A DNA stretch of 64,000 nt, taken from assembly GCA_902168205.1 (NCBI GenBank), contig CABHOK010000002.1:62001-126000 (forward strand), in the 5' to 3' direction. Both the position numbers and the translations under genes were made by a program. The notes beneath the pieces were generated by a model. That model saw only the letters and a list, made by a program, of their open reading frames with translations. It was not told the origin of the DNA and did not search any database. Position 1 is the first letter of the stretch. Every line of letters begins with the position of its first letter. The stretch comes from an uncultured Chitinophaga sp. Lineage in GTDB: Bacteria > Bacteroidota > Bacteroidia > Cytophagales > Cyclobacteriaceae. Positions 35,447 to 46,200 of the stretch are shown here, piece after piece.

Positions 35447-36559
35447 CTAACTTTGTTTAGGCCACAGGAATTTGAATTTGCTTCCTTTGCCAGGTTCTGA
35501 CTCCACCCAGATGCGACCTCCGTTTTCTTCCAGTATGCGCTTAACAATAGTTAATCCTATACCGGTGCTTTCAAATTTGTCGCGCGATTGCAGCGTATGA
35601 AAGATCACGAATATAGTTTCGTACGATTCAGGAGGTATACCCGGACCGTTGTCTTCCACTACAAACTCAAAATACTTGTCTTTGCTTGTACAGTATATTT
35701 GTACCAGGCCCTGAGGCTTGTCATTATACTTGATAGCATTGCTGATGAGGTTTGCAAACACCTGCAACAACATGGTGCGCGGTGCTATAACCGTTGGTAC
35801 GGGTTCAATTATTTCTATAGTTATAGCAGCCGGTGGCGCCAGCATTTCTTCTACTTCCTTCAGTAAGGTATATACATCTACATGCTCCTGTTCGATCTGC
35901 GTGCGACCGATCTTGGAATATTCGAGAACACCGTTAATGAGTGCTTCCATGCGTACAACACGGTTGCGCAGAAGTTGCAGATTATTTTTATTATCACCGG
36001 AAAGTGATGGCCCGAGATCTTCTTCCAGCCAACCTGCCAGGTTACTGATGGCGCGTAACGGTGCCTTCAGATCGTGCGATACGATATAAGCAAACTGATC
36101 AAGCTCGTTATTTTTCTTTTCGAGCTTGCGGGTATATTCAGAAAGTTTTTCGGAGGCTGATTCTTCACGCGTAAGGTCGTGCAGCAATACAAGCTTCGTT
36201 GCTGTTTTGCTCGCTGCATCTTTTGTATGCAATACCGAACAAAGCAGAATGCGAATCTGTCCGGAAGAATGTATATAGCTGATGCGTTTATCACGGAAGT
36301 CCTGGTGAAGCGCGAAACTTGCTGTTATCGATTCAACTTCATCACCACCGATTGATAAGTCGGTGAATTTTTTTCCACGGATTTCATCCCACGAGGAAAC
36401 TCCGAGAATATCGCGCAACGCAGCTTCGTTGGCTGTGATGATGTTATTCTGATCATCCAGCATCAACAAACCATCTTTCATGATTTCACTGATGCGGTCG
36501 ATGTGATGTGCAGCTTGTAATACGTTGGTGGCAGACTCTTGCATAAAGATTTCAGGCAT
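35447..36559 (-). CDS. PAS-domain cytoplasmic histidine kinase (first gene of the sensory operon)
   Basis: 370 residues with no membrane segment: a PAS domain (about 20-130; DGLLMLDDQNNIITANEAAL), a short coiled coil, HisKA with His162 (IVSHDLKAPLRAI) and HATPase (SNAIKYND, DNGPGIPP, GIGLTIVKR). An ATG five codons in (36544) is an alternative start. Upstream on the same strand is a CAACTTTG element (minus strand of 36583-36590), one base from the TAnnTTTG consensus, which could drive the whole operon. Gaps to following genes are 39, 2, 39, 3 and 56 bases. Confidence 0.9.
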   Translation of the reverse strand: MPEIFMQESATNVLQAAHHIDRISEIMKDGLLMLDDQNNIITANEAALRDILGVSSWDEIRGKKFTDLSIGGDEVESITASFALHQDFRDKRISYIHSSGQIRILLCSVLHTKDAASKTATKLVLLHDLTREESASEKLSEYTRKLEKKNNELDQFAYIVSHDLKAPLRAISNLAGWLEEDLGPSLSGDNKNNLQLLRNRVVRMEALINGVLEYSKIGRTQIEQEHVDVYTLLKEVEEMLAPPAAITIEIIEPVPTVIAPRTMLLQVFANLISNAIKYNDKPQGLVQIYCTSKDKYFEFVVEDNGPGIPPESYETIFVIFHTLQSRDKFESTGIGLTIVKRILEENGGRIWVESEPGKGSKFKFLWPKQS

Positions 36560-36874
36560 ATATATACCTGCTTTTCATGTTGCAAAGTTGAGTCTAGTTT
36601 AGTTTGTGCGCATCAGTGAACACCTGATTTATAAAAATTACCAGTGAAGTGTTTTGTTGCGTTTTTGGAGGATAGATTTTAGGAGGCTTTCTGACGAAAG
36701 CTAAGTGTTTCTCTTATCATTTTTTAGTGTATGGGTAAAAGTATACACATGCGTAGCGATGAAGTATATACTGCAAACGTTCGTGTAGGTGTACCGTTGT
36801 ATACGCGTAAACGACAAAAGGAAAGCCAGCAAGCGTGCTGGCTTTCAAAATATTTTTTTAGAAGGATACTTTGG
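36560..36874. other. 315-base gap between sensory operon and GH5 gene, with a terminator
   Basis: Contains an 11-bp perfect hairpin (36821-36831 with 36836-36846) that is followed by CCTTTTG on the minus strand and AAAATATTTTTTT on the plus strand, serving as terminator for the GH5 gene ending at 36875. A small GCTTTC-TGAC-GAAAGC hairpin lies at 36686-36701. The likely promoter of the kinase operon is at the left end. No gene seen. Confidence 0.65.
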
Positions 36875-38356
36875 TTACTGCGCGATGATTTGCCACTGCT
36901 GGTTATTGCCGCCATTCCACGGCCATTGAATAATAGTAGCACCGTTGGCTGTGGAGCCCTGGTTCACATCCAATGCATCGCCACTGTTACGATTGATGAT
37001 GCGATAATAGCCACTACCATTGTCAATGATCTGCCATTGCTGATTGTTGCCCGCGTTCCAGGGCCATTGAATCACAGGTGTACCGTCAACGGTAGAAGCC
37101 TGATTCACATCCAGTGCATCGCCACTGTTGCGATTGATAATGCGATGGTATCCGCCACCTATATCGATAATGCGCCATTGCTGGTTGTTACCACCGCTCC
37201 AGGTCCATTGTATAACACTGGCACCATCGGTAGTGGAGGCTCCGTTTACATCCACTACTTTGCCGCTGTTACGATTCACAATGCGATAGTAACCGGTAGG
37301 ATCAAAACCTCCATAGCCCCAGCCGTAGCGAATGCGTGTAACCCCTGAGTTGTTTGTGGTGGTGAGGGTAATGTTGTTTCCACTGCCACCGCGTGTCTGT
37401 ATGCTATAGCTGTCGCCATCGCGCAGGCCGGGCCAGTATACGCTGGCAATGTTGCTGTTTCTGAATTTATTGGTAGAGCCTTGTATATAGGCGATTTCGT
37501 TATCGCCATTAATGGCACCGGTGTAATTTTTACCGGTTGTCATCGGTGCGCCATACTCGGTTACAACGGTACGGCTAGCGTAATTCCCAATGCGGTTCTG
37601 CCAGTCTTGTTCCCACTCCAGCGCAGTACTGTGCGATGTCCAGAATGCATAGTTGTGCAGCGCCAGTAAACAATTTGTAAAACGGCTGTCCGCACCTACG
37701 GCAGTAACATTTTCAGAGTAGCCTGTTCCTCCCAACAGAATTCGTCCCTGCGGAACAGAGGGATAGCGTGAAAGCCACTCTGCATATATAGCAGTGAGTT
37801 GAGATAAAGTATAGCCGTGTGGTTCGTTAAACACTTCAAAGTATACATTGCTGTTGCTGCCATACTTGTTCACCACGGTTTGCCACATGCTCCAGAACTG
37901 TGCAGTGTCATCAATGAGACCGTTGCGCGAAGAGGCAGACTCCCAGCACGCAAGTATAACTTTCATGTTTTTGCCGAGCGCAGCATCAATCGCCCCGGTA
38001 TAGGCACTCCACCAGGACTCGAGCACGCTGTTAGGATTGATCGGCAGGCGTACCGTGTTAACACCGGGCATGTTGGTTTGAAATCCGCTCAGAATTGAAT
38101 TTGCCTTTGCCGTAACGGTAGCGTAATTATCGGAGGCTGTAAGTCCGGAAGGAATTACCCAGCCATCCACGAAGTTATCGCGGCCATCGGCCCAGTTTAC
38201 ACCGGCTATGCCACCGGCTCCAAGACGTTTGTCGGCATTGTCGACAGTTCCGGTAACAACGGCTGTTGAGGACGGTGCAGTGAGTGGTTCTTCCGGTTGA
38301 CACGCGCATACCAGCGCCATCAATAACGCCATTCCATAATTTAGATGTTTAATCAT
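36875..38356 (-). CDS. GH5-family glycoside hydrolase lipoprotein with three ricin-type lectin repeats
   Basis: 493 residues from the ATG at 38354-38356, which starts a lipoprotein signal (LLMALVCAC); the longer frame to 38575 adds 73 residues with no signal character. The catalytic barrel has the GH5 acid/base in YFEVFNEPHG (about Glu178) and the nucleophile in VVTEYGAP (about Glu267). From about residue 350, three near-identical 47-residue ricin-B-like repeats follow (YYRIVNRNSGK, VIQW-W, NNQQW), each with a QxW-type motif. They should form one sugar-binding trefoil. Surface-anchored cleavage of a beta-linked polysaccharide is likely; the exact GH5 subfamily cannot be read. Divergent from the hybrid regulator and probably part of the same locus. 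Confidence 0.87.
   Translation of the reverse strand: MIKHLNYGMALLMALVCACQPEEPLTAPSSTAVVTGTVDNADKRLGAGGIAGVNWADGRDNFVDGWVIPSGLTASDNYATVTAKANSILSGFQTNMPGVNTVRLPINPNSVLESWWSAYTGAIDAALGKNMKVILACWESASSRNGLIDDTAQFWSMWQTVVNKYGSNSNVYFEVFNEPHGYTLSQLTAIYAEWLSRYPSVPQGRILLGGTGYSENVTAVGADSRFTNCLLALHNYAFWTSHSTALEWEQDWQNRIGNYASRTVVTEYGAPMTTGKNYTGAINGDNEIAYIQGSTNKFRNSNIASVYWPGLRDGDSYSIQTRGGSGNNITLTTTNNSGVTRIRYGWGYGGFDPTGYYRIVNRNSGKVVDVNGASTTDGASVIQWTWSGGNNQQWRIIDIGGGYHRIINRNSGDALDVNQASTVDGTPVIQWPWNAGNNQQWQIIDNGSGYYRIINRNSGDALDVNQGSTANGATIIQWPWNGGNNQQWQIIAQ
36878..37300 (-). repeat. Three 141-bp tandem repeats encoding the ricin-like trefoil
   Basis: Equivalent blocks occur at about 36892, 37033 and 37174, exactly 141 bases (47 codons) apart, with few substitutions between copies and no indels. 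This argues for recent duplication or ongoing gene conversion. Confidence 0.8.
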
Positions 38357-38733
38357 ACATTTAATAAGTTTTGGTTTGTTAAGAATTTTTGACAGGCTTA
38401 ACTTACTGCCCCTGTTGCTCGTGACTGGGGGATAAATACGGAAAAAGCAGGGGCTAAATCGATTGCATGAAAATCTGAAAATGCGATCAGTCGGTTTGCC
38501 AAAAAACACGCACACACGGACATCGCGTGGTATTTTTTGGCAAAATAGACCTACCGAAAACGATTTAATCTTCAAGTATCCCCCACGTTTTACACAAATC
38601 CCCCCATAAAAACGCTGTTGTGTTATGGTTCTTTGAGAAGGACTTGTTAGGACTCGACCCTATGAATGGTTCGGGGCCATTTTTAACAGAAATACATGTA
38701 AAAGGAATTTATTCTCAGACTTGAGGACAAGGG
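38357..38733. promoter_or_regulatory. Divergent control region between GH5 and the hybrid regulator
   Basis: 377 bases upstream of two divergent genes, so it must hold both promoters. No perfect TAnnTTTG was found; a TTTG occurs near 38632 on the plus strand without a good partner. Runs of C (ATCCCCC, AATCCCCCC) flank 38580-38605. Nothing else supported. Confidence 0.4.
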
Positions 38734-41700
38734 ATGCATAAAGAGTATTTGTTTTTCAAACTTTCAGGACTGCTGCTACTGCTGCTGGTAACATCGGCTG
38801 TTGCACAGCAGGAACCGAAGAGTCGCACCAAACGATATGGTATAAAGGATGGCCTGTCGCAGGGTGTGGTGAATAGCATTATGCAAAACGATCAAGGTCT
38901 GATGTGGTTTGCCACTGAAGATGGTCTTAACCGTTTTGATGGCTACTCTTTTAAAGTTTTCAAATACGATCCGGATAACAACCTCGGCCTGGCCGACAAC
39001 TTCATTCAAAATATATTTAAGGATTCGGAAGGTATATGCTGGGTATCATCGCGAAAAGGTCTGCATCGCTTTGATGAACGCAAAGAACAGTTCACACTCT
39101 TTAAACATCCGGCCCCGGCAACCAGCGCAGGTCCTAATAACGATGTGAGTTTTATTACCGAGGGCAGTGCCGGTAATTTATGGATTGCCTGGTATGGCGG
39201 TGGCTTTGCTTCGTTCAATAAAAAGACTAATACATTTACGCCCTACGATGACCACACGCTGCCGCAGTTAAGCAGTACGCAAACGCTCACACTGCTGGAA
39301 GATAAATTCGGATTGCTGTGGGTAGGTACGCAGAACGGTGGTATAGATGTTTTTAAAGTAAGTAAAGGTACCATCGTTAAGAAGCATGAAAGTTTATCAG
39401 GTAAAAATCTGTTGCCCTCCATGAACGTTCGCTGCTTCGCAGAAGACGTTTCGGGTAATATATGGATCGGTACAGCCAATGGTTTGGTACTGTACAAACG
39501 CCAGGAAAATAAATTCTATACTTTCAACTCCAGTCACTCCGGTATAGCAGGCAAAAGTATATTTACCCTGCTGGCCGACAGTCATGAGAATTTATGGATC
39601 GGTGTGCAGGGCGGTGGCCTCTATTCGCTGGACCTGCGGCAGTTCAGCAACCGCGCGTTAGATGATGTGATTTTCAAACACATCGAAAACCTCAACGACT
39701 ATAATATTTCCAAACGTACCATTCTGTCGCTATACGAAGACAAAGATAAAAATTTATGGGCCGGTACATTTGGCGATGGTGTATACATGATCAGCAGTGT
39801 AAAGGAGAAGTTTATAAAAGTACAAACCCGCCAGTATACCAATGCATCGGTAAGCTTTGTGCAATACTATGGTATGTGTTATGATGAAAGCGGAAACCTG
39901 TGGCTAGGCACTGATGGCGATGGTATATATAAATCAAGAATTACCGGTGAAGTAGTAAAGCATTATAAAGCTGACGGTCGCATACGCGGCCTCACCGACA
40001 ATGCTATATTGACTGCTTTGCGCGATCATCATAACAACCTCTGGTTCGGTACATACTCACAAGGACTTTTTAAATATGATGCACAGCACGATGCATTTAT
40101 AAATTATCGCTATGTCGGTGATCAGTCGGGAGGTAAAGATGTGCGTGTGATCTTTGAAGACTCCAGGCACAATCTATGGATCGGAACAAACCGCGGTGGA
40201 CTTTGCCTTGTAGATGAAGGCACACAGACTTATCGAAATGTACCCGGCTCGGGAGGTATACTTCGTGAAGGTGATATCCGTGCCATTACCGAAGATAAAA
40301 CAGGAGGTTTGTGGATCGGATGTTATGGTGATGGTCTACATTATTTTGACAGAACTACCGGCAAGTCACAACGGTACTTCCATACGTCAGAGACCGATGA
40401 TCAATTAAAGAGCAATGTAGTATTTGCTTTGTGCCTGGATCGAAAGGGAAAAGTGTGGATTGGCACCGGTGGGGGAGGACTCAGCGCTTACGACCCGACT
40501 GCTAAAATAATTACACGCTTCAGTGAAAAGGATGGACTCGCCAACAACACCATCTACGCTATACTTGCTGATAATGCTGATAACTTGTGGATCAGTACCA
40601 ACAAAGGTATATCCAAGTACGAAACCGGAAAAGGACAATTCTATAATTACGATGTGAACGATGGTTTACAGGAAGGACAGTTTAACCCCGCCTCTGCACT
40701 CTATAATGATATAGCAGGCTATATGTGCTTTGGTGGAACAATGGGCCTGAATATATTTTACCCCGACCAGGTTGTTGAGCATTTAAAAAAACCGAAGGTA
40801 ATGATATCCGGTTTCCAGTTGTTCAATAAACCGGTTGAAGTGAACAGTAAAAATGAGAATGACTTCGCGCTGGATGAAGTTATCAGTCTTACAAAAGAGA
40901 TTACACTGAAGCACGATCAATCTGTATTTACCTTTGAGTTTGTAGGTCTCAACTATAGTTACCCGGAGAAGAATAAATATGCCTATAAGCTTGAAGGCCT
41001 CGATCACGATTGGAACTATGTGGGCAATCAGCGCTCTGCTACATATCGTTACCTCGAACCCGGCACCTATACCTTTAAAGTAAAAGCTTCGAACCAGGAA
41101 AATACATGGAGTGATGATTATGCCAGTATAGGCATTACCATATTGCCTACTTTCTGGCGCACACCGCTCGCGTACTTCCTGTATACTATTGTTATCGGTG
41201 GATTATGTTTCGCGGTAATGGCGGTTCGCAAAAAACAGGCAACACTGCGCAAGCGACTTAAAATAGAAAAAGCACAACGCAAGCGCGAACGACAACTGGT
41301 ACAGGAGAAACTGAGTTTCTTTACGGAGATATCGCACGAGTTTCGTACTCCGCTTACATTGATGATCGGCCCATTGGAAGAAATGGTAACGCGGGAGGGA
41401 AGTTATACACCCACCGGGCGCAAGTTGAAAATGGTATACCGCAATGCACACAAGCTTCTTAACCTGATTAACAAACTCCTCGACTATCGTAAAATAGAAA
41501 GCGGAAACATTGTGCTAAAGGTTACCGAAGATGACATCGTGGCCTTTACCGAAGAAATCTATATAACATTTAAAGAACTGGCCGTTCGAAAAAATATAGC
41601 CTTCAACTTTCATGCTGACGAGCCTTCACTGATGGCGTGGTTTGATAAAGAAAAGATGGAGATGGTATTGAATAACATAATCTCCAATTCGTTCAAATAT

Positions 41701-42906
41701 ATTGGGAAGGGTAATGAGATCAGCATTTCGCTTCGCAAGCAGGTAACGGAGAAATGTCCGCAGGGTAAAATATATATTCGTATAAAAGACAATGGTATAG
41801 GTATACCTAAAAAGCAACTGGGAAGTATATTCGACTGGTTCTATAAAGGCGATAGCTCCGGCCCGATGAGTTCTGGTATAGGACTCGCGCTGGCCAAGAA
41901 GCTGGTACACCTGCACAAAGGCGAAATATATGTAGAGAGTGTGGAAGGCAGCGGTTCTACATTCAGTATAAAAATTCCATTGGGCAAAGATCATTTCAAG
42001 CCGAACGAGATCGTGATCGCTACCAATGAAGATAAATTTTTACTGAACGGAAACGTGAGTCCAGCCATAACGCCACCAACTGCCATGGTGTTGGATGATC
42101 ATGAAGAAGAAGAGACTACCGGAAAGAAAGGACAACGCAGTCTGCTGATTGTAGAGGACGATGAAGACATTCGCCTGTTTCTGAAAGAATACTTTGAACG
42201 CAGTTACCGGATACTCGAAGCGAGCCATGGTAAAGAAGGACTAGCGCTGACAGCGGAACATCATGTCGACCTCATCATCAGCGACATCATGATGCCGGAG
42301 ATGAACGGTATAGATTTTTGCAAAGCATTGAAGAGTAACATTCGTACCAGTCACATCCCGGTAATTCTGCTTACCGCCAAGACTTCGCTCACGCACCACA
42401 AGGAAGGTATAGAAATAGGAGCAGACGCCTATATTACCAAACCGTTCAGCCCGGAGATGCTCACGCTCACCATGAACAACCTGTTGCAGTCGCGCGAGAA
42501 TCTGAAGCGCTTCTATCGGAATTTATTTACAGTTAACGGAAACGGAGCAGCCGCCCCTGAAGCGCACTCGCCCGATGAAAAATTTCTGCAGTCTATTTAC
42601 GATATTCTGAAAGCTAACCTCGACCATCCGGACTTTAACGTCAACGAACTTTGCGAGTCGCTTAACATGAGTCGCTCACTCTTATATAAAAAGGTAAAGA
42701 TGCTCACGGGTCTTTCGCCTGTAGAGTATTTGCGATCGTTGCGGATGCAGGAAGCTGCACAGTTACTCAAGTCCAAAAAGTATAAAGTCTTTGAAGTGGT
42801 ATACATGGTTGGCTTCTCCGACCTGAAGTATTTCCGCCAGTGCTTTGTAAAAGAGTTCGGTTATGCACCTTCCGAATTTCTCAAAGGCAGCGAATCCGCA
42901 GATTGA
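38734..42906 (+). CDS. Hybrid two-component system regulator (HTCS) of the polysaccharide locus
   Basis: 1390 residues combining sensor, kinase and regulator. Signal peptide (LLLLLVTSAVAQ); about 14 propeller blades (LWIGTNRGGL-type) to about residue 690; Y_Y_Y domain (YAYKLEGLDHDWNYVG); membrane helix near 805-830; HisKA with His868 (EISHEFRTPLTLMI); HATPase (NSFKYIGKG, DNGIGIPK, GIGLALAKK); receiver with Asp1184 (LIISDIMMPEMNG); C-terminal AraC-type helix-turn-helix (CESLNMSRSLLYKKVK and VVYMVGFSDLKYFRQCF). HTCS proteins bind oligosaccharides in the periplasm and activate the adjacent sus-like operon directly. Position beside susC/susD fits exactly. Confidence 0.95.
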   Translation: MHKEYLFFKLSGLLLLLLVTSAVAQQEPKSRTKRYGIKDGLSQGVVNSIMQNDQGLMWFATEDGLNRFDGYSFKVFKYDPDNNLGLADNFIQNIFKDSEGICWVSSRKGLHRFDERKEQFTLFKHPAPATSAGPNNDVSFITEGSAGNLWIAWYGGGFASFNKKTNTFTPYDDHTLPQLSSTQTLTLLEDKFGLLWVGTQNGGIDVFKVSKGTIVKKHESLSGKNLLPSMNVRCFAEDVSGNIWIGTANGLVLYKRQENKFYTFNSSHSGIAGKSIFTLLADSHENLWIGVQGGGLYSLDLRQFSNRALDDVIFKHIENLNDYNISKRTILSLYEDKDKNLWAGTFGDGVYMISSVKEKFIKVQTRQYTNASVSFVQYYGMCYDESGNLWLGTDGDGIYKSRITGEVVKHYKADGRIRGLTDNAILTALRDHHNNLWFGTYSQGLFKYDAQHDAFINYRYVGDQSGGKDVRVIFEDSRHNLWIGTNRGGLCLVDEGTQTYRNVPGSGGILREGDIRAITEDKTGGLWIGCYGDGLHYFDRTTGKSQRYFHTSETDDQLKSNVVFALCLDRKGKVWIGTGGGGLSAYDPTAKIITRFSEKDGLANNTIYAILADNADNLWISTNKGISKYETGKGQFYNYDVNDGLQEGQFNPASALYNDIAGYMCFGGTMGLNIFYPDQVVEHLKKPKVMISGFQLFNKPVEVNSKNENDFALDEVISLTKEITLKHDQSVFTFEFVGLNYSYPEKNKYAYKLEGLDHDWNYVGNQRSATYRYLEPGTYTFKVKASNQENTWSDDYASIGITILPTFWRTPLAYFLYTIVIGGLCFAVMAVRKKQATLRKRLKIEKAQRKRERQLVQEKLSFFTEISHEFRTPLTLMIGPLEEMVTREGSYTPTGRKLKMVYRNAHKLLNLINKLLDYRKIESGNIVLKVTEDDIVAFTEEIYITFKELAVRKNIAFNFHADEPSLMAWFDKEKMEMVLNNIISNSFKYIGKGNEISISLRKQVTEKCPQGKIYIRIKDNGIGIPKKQLGSIFDWFYKGDSSGPMSSGIGLALAKKLVHLHKGEIYVESVEGSGSTFSIKIPLGKDHFKPNEIVIATNEDKFLLNGNVSPAITPPTAMVLDDHEEEETTGKKGQRSLLIVEDDEDIRLFLKEYFERSYRILEASHGKEGLALTAEHHVDLIISDIMMPEMNGIDFCKALKSNIRTSHIPVILLTAKTSLTHHKEGIEIGADAYITKPFSPEMLTLTMNNLLQSRENLKRFYRNLFTVNGNGAAAPEAHSPDEKFLQSIYDILKANLDHPDFNVNELCESLNMSRSLLYKKVKMLTGLSPVEYLRSLRMQEAAQLLKSKKYKVFEVVYMVGFSDLKYFRQCFVKEFGYAPSEFLKGSESAD

Positions 42907-43225
42907 CATTTACCCCCCTTATCAGGACAAATCCTGTTGATCAGAAAAATTGCCGGAGTTATCCCTGAAATCAGGCTGTTTACAGCGTTTCCACGGGCAA
43001 AATACATCTGCCCCTCACGAAGTATAGATTTCTCCCTCCTTGTAGAAAACGATTTCGGACACCTTTGCAAAGGTTTGCGCCAGTCCAATTGGCTATCAGC
43101 CTAAATAAAAATCCTAAACCAACGCTACGGTATGAAAGAGATCTTCAATTCAGGTTAGCAGGGTTCGCTTGCACGTCAAATCGCCCGCAAGGGCTCACAA
43201 AAAACATCCAAACAAAACCGAACTT
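42907..43225 (+). promoter_or_regulatory. Leader and probable control region of the susC operon, with 14-bp palindrome
   Basis: A 319-base gap between the regulator and susC. The perfect palindrome ACCTTTGCAAAGGT lies at 43061-43074 and overlaps CACCTTTG (43060-43067), one base off the TAnnTTTG -7 element. A transcript starting just after it would have a leader of about 150 bases. The palindrome is a reasonable operator candidate, though HTCS sites are usually direct repeats further upstream. Confidence 0.45.
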
Positions 43226-46200
43226 ATGATCATTAGACATTTACTAAAAAGAACCATGGCACCGCGCATCGTCACCATGATATTGCTCGGATGCCTGTAC
43301 GCTTCGATTCCGCTGTTTGCCCAGAACATTACTGTGAAGGGAAAGATTACATCACAGGATGATGGTGCTGGTTTGCCAGGTGTTAGCATCGTTGTAAAGG
43401 GAACTTCGATCGGAACAACAACCGATGCGGAAGGACAGTATTCACTCAGTGTACCCGATCAGAACGCAGTGCTTGTGTTTTCGTTCATCGGGTATAAAAC
43501 ACAGGAAGTTGTAGTGGGCGCTCAAACCACGATCGATATGCCACTCACGTCTGATGTGGAGACACTCTCGGAAGTAGTTGTGGTAGGATATGGTGAACAA
43601 AAAAGAGAAACACTTACCGGTTCAGTATCACAGGTAAAAGGTGAAGATCTTGTAAAGAGTCCACAGCCAAACGTATCCAATACATTGGCCGGACGTTTTT
43701 CAGGTGTGATTGCCAACAACCGCGGTGGTGAACCCGGATATGATGGCAGTAGCTATAACATTCGTGGTTTAGCAACGACCGGTAACAACGATGTACTCGT
43801 GGTAATTGATGGTATACCGGGGCAGTTGGGAGGTCTTGAACGTCTCAATCCAAACGACATCGAAAGTGTATCTATACTGAAAGATGCATCGGCTGCAGTA
43901 TATGGAAGCCGTGCTGCGAACGGTGTAATTCTGGTAACAACCAAGCGTGGAAAATCCGGAAAGCCTACGATAAACTATAGCTTCAATCAAGGCTTTTCAT
44001 CACCTACGCGTTTGCCGGATATGGCAGATGCTGCCACGTATGCTACCATTCAGAATGAGATTGATTACTATAACAACAAGGCGGGTGGCATGAACCAGCA
44101 TTATAGTGAAGCCGAGATTCAGAAATTCCGTGATGGTTCTGATCCTCTTAATTATCCCAATACCGACTGGGCTGATGCTACACTGAAGAAAGTAACCTTG
44201 CAGAATCAGCATAACCTCTCCATCAGCGGAGGCGGACAAGATGTACGCTATTTTGTGTCGCTTGGTAAAATATACCAGGACGGCCTCTACAAAAACGGAG
44301 CAACAAAATACAACCAGTATAACTTCCGTTCGAATATTGATGCGAACGTTACGAAAGATTTCAAAGTATCTCTCTCGATCGCAGGCCGCCAGGAAGACCG
44401 CAAGTATCCTATATACGGAGCCGGAGATATATTCCGCTCAATATACAGAGCGTATCCTACCGTTATAGACCGTTATCCAAACGGACTCCCTTCTACCGGT
44501 GTGGAAAATAACAACCCGATGATGATGGTTACAGATGTAGGTGGTACCAATGTGAATCCGCTTAACGTATTCAATGGAATTCTCAAAGCAAGTTATGCTA
44601 TACCATACGTAAAAGGATTGTCGGTAGATGGATTCTACGCTGTGGATAAAACCTGGAATTTCTCCAAAGCTTTTAGCAAGCCCTATACACTTTACAGCTA
44701 TAACAGTGCTGATGATGCATATACTCCAATCGTAACCGGAGGATCGTCTGGTGCCGCTAAACTTACCGAATCGCAGGAGAACAACATGATGATCACAGAA
44801 AACTTAAAGCTTAACTATGAAAGACAACTCGGTGATCACTATATCAACACGTTTGTTGCGTACGAGCAAAGCAAAACACACCGTGAGACATTTGGTGCTT
44901 CGAGATTAAATTACCCAACAGTTGAAACGCCTGAACTGTCACAGGGCGGATCGGCAGCCACCAGTCGCGATAACTCCGGCTCAAGCTATAACTATACCCG
45001 CAGAAGCTATATCGGCCGCATAGGCTATAACTTTAAAGAGAAGTATCTCGCAGAAGTGCAAATGCGCGTAGATGGTTCATCTACATTTCCGAGTGGCAAT
45101 CGCTATGGATATTTTCCTGCTGTTTCTGCAGGCTGGAGAATTTCGGAAGAAGGATGGTTTGCCAACAGCGTTTCGTTCATTAACGATTTAAAGATCAGAG
45201 CATCGCACGGTCAGTTAGGAAATGACAACGTAAACCAGTTCCAGTATTTCAATAACTACTCTTTTAATAACACCTATGTTATCGGAAGCGATAAACATCC
45301 GGGTATCGACCTGACAAAACTTGCCAACACCAACATCACCTGGGAAGTTGCCAAGAAAACCGATATCGGTTTGAATGCTGTAGTAATGCGAAACTTTACA
45401 CTTGAATTTATATACTTCATGCAGGATCGCTCAGATATACTAGCGGCACGGAATGCATCTATACCAGGGGTATCCGGTATTGTAAACCCGTATGGAAGTG
45501 ATCCGCTGGTGCCTTCTGAGAACATCGGTAAAGTTAAAAGCAGAGGTATCGAAACAACGGTGGGATATAAACACCAGGGTGATTTCTGGTATGACATCTC
45601 CGCGAACATGACGTATGCAAAAAGTGAAATCGTATTTATCGATGAAGCTTCCAGCGTACTGGATTATCAAAGACAAACCGGCCGCCCGTTAAATACATAT
45701 TTGCTGTATAATGCCATTGGTATATTCAGAACAACAGGCGATCTGGACAACAACCCGCACCTGTCGAATGCACAGCTCGGTGATTTGATCTACGAAGACT
45801 ATAACAAGGATGGAAAGATCACAGCCGATGACCAGGTAAGAACCAAGTATGGCAACATTCCTCAACTTACCTATGGTTTGAATATCAGCGCGGGCTGGAA
45901 GAACTTCGATATATCTATACTCTTCGCAGGGCAGGCGCGTGTAAGCCAGTATGTATTGGCCGAATCAGGCACCGTAGGTAATTTCTACAGCACCTGGGCT
46001 GACAATCGCTGGAGTCCTTCGAACGTGAACGGCAGCTATCCGCGTGTTGATACACGTGCATCAGCTTCTATCAACGGAGGGTTAAACAAAAACAACTTCT
46101 GGTTGAACGATGCTTCGTTTATGCGTCTTAAAAATATAGCCATTGGTTATAACGTGCCGGGTGCACTTACATCTAAGTTGCATCTCTCCAACTTGCGTGT

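Noticed and set aside
36731-37348. 205-codon plus-strand frame opposite the GH5 gene
   Set aside because: Antisense of the three ricin-type repeats; its apparent repeats mirror those of the real gene.
38357-38575. 73-residue N-terminal extension of the GH5 protein
   Set aside because: The lipoprotein signal begins at the ATG at 38356; the extension is rich in Cys, Phe and Arg and unlike a secretion signal.
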